Assembly (NCBI RefSeq): GCF_023053635.1
Contig: NC_086185.1
Span: 11,282,501-11,346,500, forward strand
DNA from: Elgaria multicarinata webbii
Lineage: Eukaryota > Chordata > Lepidosauria > Squamata > Anguidae
Direction of reading: 5' to 3'
DNA: 64,000 nt
This document shows positions 56,313 through 64,000 of this stretch, one piece after another; position 1 is the stretch's first letter; the number at the start of each line of letters is the position of its first letter. Position numbers and translations under genes: made by a program. A model generated the notes under the pieces. It was given only the letters and a program-made list of their open reading frames with translations, was not told the origin of the DNA and did no database searches.

Positions 56313-56849
56313 TAAAATGGGGCATCCATTCATAGAAAAGCTGATCTTTTCATTCATTGTATTTTAGATTTGACTGTTTGAAATATTTAGAAAGAGCGCG
56401 GGGGGAGGGGGGAGAGCAACATGCACGTCCCACGATCTAGTATTGCACAAGGATGGGGCAACGACAGAAGAGGCCCTGTCTCTTGCACTCGCCAAACTAG
56501 TAGATCTTACCTGTGGATATATGAGCAGGGCCTCCATGACTGATCTTAGGGCATGGGCAGGCTCACAAATTTCTGTCCCTTTATTCTAAGTCTTCAATTC
56601 CGCCATTAGGGCTAATCTACCCCTGCAGTGCTTTCGCAATGGAAGAGGCCTGCTCCTGAAGGTTCCCTGCTTCTGCGATCGCCCCTCACAGGGCACACAC
56701 GACTAAACTGTACTGCAATTAGAGGAGTGCCATTGTGGGAGCACGTGTGCCTCATTATGGTGGTCCCACATGGGTATCGGTAGAAGTGGGTGGGGCTAAG
56801 CAGATGGCTACGGGGCACTGGATTTTTTAAAAAATAATTTACTCATGAT

Positions 56850-57235
56850 GGATGCACATAGGGAAGTGAGGCAGGTGGCTACTAGGAGGAGGGCTTTCTC
56901 TGCTGTGGCACCCCGGCTGTGGAATGAGCTCCCTAGAGAGGTTCGCCTGGCCCCTACACTGTACTCCTTCCATCGCCAGCTGAAGACCTTTTTATTTTCC
57001 CATTTAACTTAAATTTAAACTTTGCTGTTGTAATTCTGTATTTTAATCCTATATCAATTTCTGCTGCGTGGTTTAATCCTGGTTGTGCTTTTTATTCTGT
57101 ATTTTGTGTTTGTGTTTTTAGATTGTTGGTTGTTTTATTATGCTCTTCATGGTTTTAATTTTTGTGAACCGCCCAGAGAGCTTCAGCTATTGGGTGGTAT
57201 AAAAATGTAATAAATAAATAAATTAATAAACAAAC
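56850..57235 (+). mobile_element. L2-type LINE 3' part with complete tail
   Basis: agggctttctctgctgtggc, accccggctgtggaatgagc, then gtgaaccgcccagagagctt and ataaaaatgtaataaataaa. The clearest copy of the L2 3' end in the window. Confidence 0.8.
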
Positions 57236-57239
57236 AAAT

Positions 57240-58190
57240 GCGGGGAATAGGAACTCTGTCAAACATGGGCTTCTGCACAGAGATATGTTTGTATTAAAAA
57301 CAACAACAACACCCAACCCTTGGCGGTAAAACACACTAATACCCATGGACACGCCTCTCACAGCTAATTGGCTGTTCGCTGAGCCTGGAACTTATGGCGA
57401 ACAGCAACAAGCTTGCAAAGTGGGTGGGGTCACCACAAGTGTTCCTCACAATGGATGTGAGACAGCCAGAAAAACCATGGCAAAAGCAGTCAGGGATATT
57501 CCGGTCGAAGTGGGAGGTGGAGCAGAGACCACCATGGGAGCAGGTGAACGTCACGTAAATTGTAAGACTAAAATACCATTTGCTGGACGTTGCCCTTAAA
57601 TGACGGCAATCACTATTGTCACAAACATGTGTGTTGTGGATTGTGAATGCTATTAAACTGCATTATGAGTTGGAGGGCTTACAACTCAATTGTCCTGTAA
57701 CACCCCATTCAGTACGCACTGCCTCATCGTCGACAGCCTGAGGCAAGTGACTGCCGATCCTGGATTTACACAGAGCGGCTACTTGGTATAAGCCCTCTAC
57801 CTTCATTACACACTACTGTCTGGATGTTTGTACCAGGACAAACTGCAATTTCGGGCAAGCAGTTCTGTCTTCCATCTTGAGATGGCACATTGATCTGCAC
57901 CTACCCTGCACCAGGGAGTAGCCTTGTTAATCGCCCATATGTGTGATGCACAGAGACCACGAAGAAGAAATGCAGGTTGCTTACCTGTAACTGTGGTTCT
58001 TCGAGTGGTCATCTGTGCATTCACACAACCTGCCCACCGTCCCCACTTTGGTGTCGATATCAATGTGCCGTCGATACCAAGTGGTTTCTCTCCTGGTTAA
58101 GAGGCCAGCAATTCGGTCTCAAGGAACTGAGGAGAAGGGCAGGAACCCAGAGTCAGTGGACGGTGAGGGAGGCGTTCCCGCCAAAAACGT
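57240..58190. other. Intergenic, no gene recognised
   Basis: Between L2 tails. 57840-58080 has a dispersed-repeat look (cttacctgtaactgtggttc, gatggcacattgatctgcac) but I cannot name it. Confidence 0.4.
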
Positions 58191-58465
58191 TTGCCTATTA
58201 CATTTATATACTGCCCCATAGTCAAAGCTTTCTGGATGGTTTACAAAAGTTAAAAACACTGAACATTAAAAATGTTAGTGATGTCTACGATACAATCCTG
58301 TAATAAATGGCTGGTGCAGACTCCTCAGAAAGAAAACAGGGAGGGGGGGAAACAGGAAAAAATTGAGAGCTTCTCCAACATTGAATCCAGCCCCTGGACT
58401 GAAAGAGGTTCAATGCCCCTGAATTACACCCTTGCTGTTTATTTTAGTTCTCTCTCTCTTTTTTC

Positions 58466-58467
<2 letters not shown>

Positions 58468-58516
<49 letters not shown>
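58468..58516. repeat. (AAT)n microsatellite
   Basis: About 16 units. Confidence 0.9.
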
Positions 58517-59065
58517 GATAGCAAAGGTCGTTTTTAACAGCTTTTAGTCCCGTGTAATTCTTTTCAGCAACTGAGAAACATTCAATCAATCATAGCAAAC
58601 AATATCCTAAGTTTTAACTTGATTTCTGTTGGAAACCAAAGAAACAGAAAAAGTCAAACTTAAAAACAAATCAAGTAATTCAGAACACAGAAAAAAAGAC
58701 ATTGCGTTCTTTGAAGCAAGGAATACGTCTTACAATAATTGATAAATGAGATCTAATTTATTATAAAATTGTCCTGCCACTACCTTTTTTTCTTTTGTTC
58801 TGATGTAATGCATTAATTTAGCCATGAGAACAAATCCCCACATTTTTTTTTGGTATCCGTTCACTCATTCTGGGTATGATTAATGATCTCCATTTCGCCC
58901 CTCTTTTTTTGGCATATATGATTTTTGCTGCTGTGACTATATAACATGTTATGCAAAATATTTTATCGTGTAAGCTAGAATCCACTCCCTGCTCTGCGCG
59001 TGGCAATCCGTGCACTCATTCCTTACCTAAGCAAAAGGAAAGGAAACTGAGTAGAAAGAAGGATT

Positions 59066-59178
59066 AAGGCACAATACTATGAGTGTTTAGAGAAACAATA
59101 CAACTCTCAGTATTCCCCAGCTGGAATACTAAGAGTTATAGGGTTTTTTTCTGTCTAAACATGCATACGATTGTGCTC
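59066..59178 (+). mobile_element. Palindromic MITE, both arms
   Basis: Arms ggcacaatactatgagtgtt and tctaaacatgcatacgattg around a tattccccagctggaatact centre. Same family as 8283-8410. Confidence 0.55.
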
Positions 59179-60312
59179 TTAGTGGTAGAAAGCTCTGTTG
59201 CAAAAGACCAGAGTATAGGAGAAAAGAGGGACGAAACTGGCAAGGGACTGACAATTTCTTTTGTCTTTTGTAAAGTATAGATTTTAAATATCTATCTGTC
59301 TGTCTGTCTATCTATCTATATAGCTATCTCGAGGCATAACAGTCATTCAAAAGTTTTGCAAAGCTCTTTCTTATTGACTCTGGGCCTCCCGACAATGCAA
59401 AGAACTTCAATTCCGGCCCAGAGTAGTCTCTTTTGATAGCCAGCATTTCTAAATCCTACAGTTAAGTGGGGAAAAAAGTTAAACGCCAGGATCTCAATGC
59501 ATGGCAAATTAATTCTTTGCAGAGTTTCAGGCTTATAAAAAGTGTTCAAATTTACTGTGTCATCGAATATTGCACGGTTTATGTGAAAAGAAATTGTAGC
59601 CATTTGAGTCACCCACAACCAATGCTAGTGGCTCAGAAATTCTCCCTCTCTCCTTCTTCTCAATTCACCAACTAGTGATGACGTCTTCCAGGTGTACACC
59701 TATTCCCCAACTAGCGATTCACCAACTAGCAATGACATCTATGCATGTTTAGATTTTACAGGTTTTACAGGTGCGCTGAAAAATCTTACATGTGAATGAA
59801 AACAGACACCTTGGTTGTGCTCATATTTTTGTTTGTACACACAGATCCTCAGGTCCATGTGTCAAAGAGCTGGGATTGGCTATCCCCCCTACCCTGCTGA
59901 GTGTAAACTCCACGACATACCTGGATTTGGCTATGGGTAATGTGCTAAATGGCCCTTATAGATGACACAGTTATTAAAAGATGAAATGGACGTTTGCCTG
60001 GGGTGTTTGCCATGTCTTGTTCTGAAATGGGCATTTGCTATGTCTTTTTGTCCTGAATTTGAGCGCTCTTCATATGTTCCTAATGCAAAAGGCACTCATG
60101 TGTAGAAGAAGGAATGGGACTAGGGTGGAGACTTTTTTTAAACACCTCCCCCCAAAAAAAGTCAAAGGAGGACACCTATTTGTATAAAATTTGCATATGT
60201 TAATTTTATGTAAATGTTAAAATGGCATATGCTAATTCATATGTACACATGCAAATTTAGACATAACTATTTTAATTTAAATAGAATTACATCACATCTC
60301 ACCATAGTGTAT

Positions 60313-60555
60313 GAGCCAGTGTGGCGTAGTGGCTAGAGTATTGGACTGGGAGTCGGGAGATCCGGGTTCTAGTCCCCACTCAGCCATGGAAACCCACTGG
60401 GTGACTCTGGGCCAGTCACAGACTCTCGGCCCGACCTACCTCACAGGGTTGTTGTTGTGAGGATAAAATGGAGAGGAGGAGGATTATGTAGGCCGCCTTG
60501 GGTTGCTTGGAGGAAAAAAGGCGGGATATAAATGCAAAAATAAATAAATAAATAC
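60313..60555 (+). mobile_element. Sauria SINE, full length
   Basis: A box gtggcgtagtggctagagta, B box ccgggttctagtccccactc, then acctacctcacagggttgtt and tail gcgggatataaatgcaa with (AAAT)n. Upstream of the TMEM182-like gene. A head fragment of the same family is at 55870-55905. Confidence 0.88.
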
Positions 60556-60924
60556 ATACGTAGTGTGGAAGACTGACCAGGTGACCCGTGTGCCTGCTGA
60601 GTGTGCTGTCCATGAAGCAGCTTCCTTCTTGTGGTTCTTGAACTCCCAACCAGTGAAACTTTCAACTTGCACTGGGCGCAGCTCTTCAAACAGGTGTATA
60701 GTATCATGGCAATTACAGTTCAATCCATTCACTCACGCAACACTGACTTCATGGGGAAATCCAGATTTAAGAATGGGAAAGAAAGTGTTTTTGTGGAGGA
60801 CAGGAATGGATAGGGTGATTTTTACAATGGATAAATGAATAGGTCCGGATGATGAGCGTTTGTCATTTTCTTATGTGTTAAATATAATTTACCTACTATG
60901 GGTGAATGGCAATACTTCCAACTG

Positions 60925-61130
60925 CAACACTGCGACCCATAAATATGAGTACTTAGTATCAGTAAATAACTATGATACCCAAAGTCTAAGACAGGAATGG
61001 AATAGAGAATTGGAGCGTCCTATTCTGCCTAATCAATGGATTGTTGTTTTAGCATTTGTATCTGAAGCTTCTACTGACCTTAGACTACACCTTATTCAGC
61101 AAAACGAAATTGTTTCAGGTTTTTGGGACT
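60925..61130 (+). mobile_element. Tx1/L1-like LINE fragment
   Basis: ctatgatacccaaagtctaa, gacaggaatggaatagagaa and cctaatcaatggattgttgt match the start of the copy at 40226. Confidence 0.6.
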
Positions 61131-61230
61131 GCCGGAGAGGAAAGAGGATGTAAACAAAGACCACGTGGCCTATTCAGGGGCCATTTTTATTGCACCACTT
61201 TTCCTGCACACAGCAGGAGATCGCGGCGCA

Positions 61231-61232
<2 letters not shown>

Positions 61233-61278
<46 letters not shown>
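61233..61278. repeat. (AT)n microsatellite
   Basis: About 22 AT units upstream of the TMEM182-like gene. Confidence 0.95.
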
Positions 61279-61283
<5 letters not shown>

Positions 61284-61950
61284 AAAAGTCGGATTAAAAG
61301 GGGTTTATTTTGCGATGGAAAAACGACCTGAAGGAGCAGGAGGTGGACATCATAGTCTAAAGGACATGCACACATCTGTAAGTGGGCCGTAATGATGCTC
61401 CAAATCTACTTTTTGCCTGCTCCCGTTCTATGCAGTTGGGACCCTTGTTTACAGATTGCATCACTTCTCTGTATCTCTGCCAGCCTTTCCAAGATACTAC
61501 GACTCCCATATCTGGCTGTGGATGCTGGGAATTGCAATCCAATGCATCTGAAGGGCACTAGGTTGGGCTGATCAACACACACACACAGAGACACACAGCT
61601 ACATCGTTTGCATAATATATGCAGGTTGCAGAACGAGGCTGCCCTTGACAGAAGAATTCTGTTACCTTGCTGCAGAAAGCAGTGGCCATACATAGCCCTG
61701 CTTGAATGCCTCAGCTGCTTGGCAGCCCCAGGTCATCTGCTTTTCATAGCCCTCTCCTTACCGCCCTATGAAATGAACACCAGTCCTGAAATGATGCCAA
61801 TCTGTTTTCTTAAAATAGAGGCGCTTCTCTTCATGTACCCCTCCTGTGTCTCTCCGTCTCTCTCCAGAAACCAGACCGTTTCCTTCTTGACTCCTTCCCT
61901 CAGTTTCAACACCCCCCTCCTTTCCTTCTTCCCTTCCTTGTCTTTCCACC

Positions 61951-62103
61951 ATGAAGATCAAAATAGCTGCCTTTTTAGCAGGGATTCTTGGAGTCCTGGG
62001 TGTCCTTCTCTTCCTTATCGCATTTGGGACAGATTATTGGCTGCTTGCGACAGAGAAATGTGGAGGATTTGAACCTGAGAACAGCACCCATTACGCGGAG
62101 GAG
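61951..62103 (+). CDS. TMEM182: TMEM182-like exon 1
   Basis: Fifty-one codons starting [18 protein letters not shown] and ending STHYAEE. Donor GAG|GTAACC at 62104. A possible acceptor CTCTCCAG ends at 61867, so this may be the second transcribed exon, carrying 5' UTR at 61868-61950. Confidence 0.85.
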
Positions 62104-63060
62104 GTAACCCCCCCCCTCTTAAAAACACTGAGAAATAGTTTGCAAAGATGCTTCTGTACCTTAAAAATAATTTTTTAAAAATGACTGTTATTAGAAAAAA
62201 AAAATCTTGGGAATGAGAGGAAAATTAGGAGGTTGTGAGTCTAATCTCAAATAAGAGATTTAATCTCAAATTGTGTATGCCCCTGTGATATATTCAGATT
62301 CAGTTAATTCTTAAACAGACTATAATCAGTGGCTGTTATCTAAAAACCAGAAACGAGGAAGTTTGCTTTTCTTTTTCTTTCTTTTCTCACACGCAGATTT
62401 AATGGACCGATAAATAAATAAACTAAAACTCAAATTTCTTTACATGGATGACATCCTTACTAAAAACAAATGTTTTTTCTCTGTTTCTCTGACTTTGAAT
62501 AATCCAATTCTGGCAATTGGCTAGGGCTGCAATCCTGTCCACGCTTACCTGGGAGGAAGGCCCAATGCACACTCTGCGCCTTGCTTCCAAAGTAAGCATG
62601 CATAGAATTGGATTGTTAGAGGGCAAACATTGACCTGGCCTATAATATTCCTCCTGAGTAGCAACTGCAGACAAAATTGACTTGAATAATTTTGGGTTTC
62701 TTTGAGAACCTTCTCAGCCCTATCCAAATCTCTCCAGTTTCTTTGGCATTTTATTGACTTTTCCAACAGGAGGAGAAAAACAGAGATCCCTGTGACACAA
62801 ACTCAGTTTTGACACCATCTGCTTATAAATATAAAATATTATATAATAGATCTAAAAACGTAACTGCTGTGCTAGATTGGATGATAATGAAACATAGCAA
62901 TTCCCACAGAATGTTGAGGTTTTTTCTCTTTTATAGTATGGAAGAGGAGACTGGAAAGACAACGACAAAGAGATTCTTACATTTCATCATGAAGGTTTCT
63001 TTTGGCGGTGCTGGTTCTCTGGTGAAGATTACAAGGAGACCATTTGGAACTTCTGGTTTA
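61951..63060 (+). CDS. TMEM182: TMEM182-like claudin-superfamily membrane protein, exons 1-2 (gene continues past the window)
   Basis: Exon 1 (61951-62103) and exon 2 (62937-63060) join in phase 0 to give 92 codons plus one base. The ATG has a strong context (ccaccATGa). Residues 5-27 form a transmembrane helix ([20 protein letters not shown]). YWLLATE and, in exon 2, [15 protein letters not shown] and IWNFWF match human TMEM182 ([31 protein letters not shown]). The W-x-C-W pattern belongs to the first extracellular loop. Known role of TMEM182: a muscle membrane protein reported to restrain myoblast differentiation and fusion. The linker between YWLLATE and TFHHEGFFW is roughly 20 residues longer than in human, so this may be a paralogue. 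Later exons, including TM2-TM4, are outside the window. Confidence 0.85.
62937..63060 (+). CDS. TMEM182: TMEM182-like exon 2
   Basis: Acceptor TTTTATAG|TATGGA. It encodes [14 protein letters not shown], then [20 protein letters not shown] and TIWNFWF. Donor A|GTGAGT at 63061, phase 1. Confidence 0.88.
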
Positions 63061-63639
63061 GTGAGTGTTGATCTGGTGGGCTAAAATGAGTTCGAACCTT
63101 GCCCTTTTTCAGTCTGGTGGATCAGGGGGAGAAGTATGGCCAGTATCAAAAGATCAAATCCCTCCTGTTAGAAAGGCAGTTGGCTGCAAAAACAAAAAAG
63201 GCACAATAGAATGAGCATTTACCAGTCCCACATGCACACCGGCTATCTTGGCACAATAAAGGAGACCACATCCTTCTTCAATGAAGAAGCAAACAGTTTT
63301 ACACACAAATTTTCTTACATATACAATGCAGGTACACAAAAGTCAGAAAAAGAGAGAGAATGAGGTGTGTGTGTGTAAGGTAGGGTAGAAGCAAAAGGAG
63401 GAAAGTACAGGAAATCACACTGTAGGCTATAGAAATCCTAAGGTTAGCAGTCATCTAAATTCCCCTGCATTAACTTACTGCAACACTGCCCTCTTGCAAT
63501 AACTTGCAGACCAGTTTGCCATATTCCCAACAGGGGCTGCCTCTGCCTCTTAGCAGTGTTCATGGTCAGGGTTCTAACCATCCAGCTATGTCTTTCTCCA
63601 GAATACTCCATTCCTTTTCCCTTTCCCTTTCCCAACTCA

Positions 63640-63850
63640 CACTAAATATTCCAAGGGTACTGAGCATGGCCATTGGGTTGTTTCGCCCCTTATGGAACTC
63701 ACAACCACAAGATGTAGTGATGGCCACCAATTTGGATGGCTTTAAAAGGGGGTTGGACAAATTCCTGGAGAGAAGGTTATCCATGGCTACATGTCCTGAT
63801 GGTTGTGTGCTATCTCTAGTATTTGAGGTAGTAAGCCTGTGTGCACCAGT
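63640..63850 (+). mobile_element. CR1/L3-type 3' fragment
   Basis: gatggccaccaatttggatg, gctttaaaagggggttggac and aaattcctggagagaaggtt. In intron 2 of the TMEM182-like gene. Confidence 0.65.
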
Positions 63851-63967
63851 TTATTTATTTATTTATTTATTTATTTAATTACATTTATATACCGCCCCAC
63901 AGCCGAAGCTCTCTGGGCAGTTTACAACATTTAAAAATAGTAAACATTAAAAGTATACAATTTAAAA

Positions 63968-63969
63968 AC

Positions 63970-64000
<31 letters not shown>
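63968..64000. repeat. (CA)n microsatellite at the window edge
   Basis: Runs off the right end of the window. Confidence 0.9.

Noticed and set aside
52456-61950. MFSD9, expected between SLC9A2 and TMEM182 by human gene order
   Set aside because: No transporter-like exon was found on either strand in this interval; only repeats and unsupported short frames.

Overview
The window is vertebrate nuclear DNA, most likely from a squamate reptile (lizard or snake). The host genes are spliced with consensus GT/AG sites. The repeats include tRNA-derived SINEs with the Sauria-SINE (ACA-SINE) layout, CR1 LINE tails ending in repeated ATTCTATG, many L2-type LINE tails (the 'aaccgcccagagagctt...gggcggtataaa(taaa)n' ending), R4- and Tx1/L1-like remnants, many palindromic hAT-like MITEs and long AT-rich microsatellites. 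No prokaryotic genes, CRISPR arrays, retroviruses or LTR elements were recognised.

There are three real protein-coding genes, all on the + strand. (1) At 1434-2400 lies the single coding exon of a TASL-like gene (formerly CXorf21), the adaptor that links SLC15A4 to IRF5. It encodes 307 aa with the conserved N terminus, the S-x-x-L-Y-x-N-Y core and a C-terminal pLxIS motif. (2) From 20766 to 52455 lies a complete 12-exon Na+/H+ exchanger of the NHE2 (SLC9A2) type. The exons join in frame to 723 codons, with all transport motifs present and a shortened cytoplasmic tail. (3) From 61951 to the right edge lie the first two coding exons of a TMEM182-like claudin-superfamily protein; the rest is outside the window.

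The intergenic stretch 2.4-20.7 kb and the 52.5-61.9 kb stretch hold no other gene I can support. They contain a broken C2H2 zinc-finger fragment (7.5-8.1 kb), CR1/L2/R4 remnants, fold-back elements, a six-copy 105-bp minisatellite bracketed by inverted repeats (14.9-16.5 kb), a CpG-rich perfect-looking hairpin (19.3-19.65 kb) and simple repeats. The introns of the exchanger hold nested LINEs, several hAT MITEs, and two very long homopurine/homopyrimidine tracts (22.7 and 36.3 kb).

Two points stand out. First, the gene neighbourhood: in human, SLC9A2 and TMEM182 are neighbours on chromosome 2 (with SLC9A4 and MFSD9), whereas TASL is on Xp21. Here a TASL-like gene sits directly beside an NHE2-like and a divergent TMEM182-like gene, with no MFSD9 or SLC9A4. 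This suggests a paralogous (ohnologue) block or a rearranged locus. Second, intron 8 of the exchanger carries two recent local duplications of its own exon ends: a LINE is bracketed by 141-143-bp copies of the exon 8/intron 8 junction, and a 119-bp copy of the exon 9/intron 9 junction is embedded nearby between 32-bp direct repeats. Both copies bring an extra 5' splice-site sequence.
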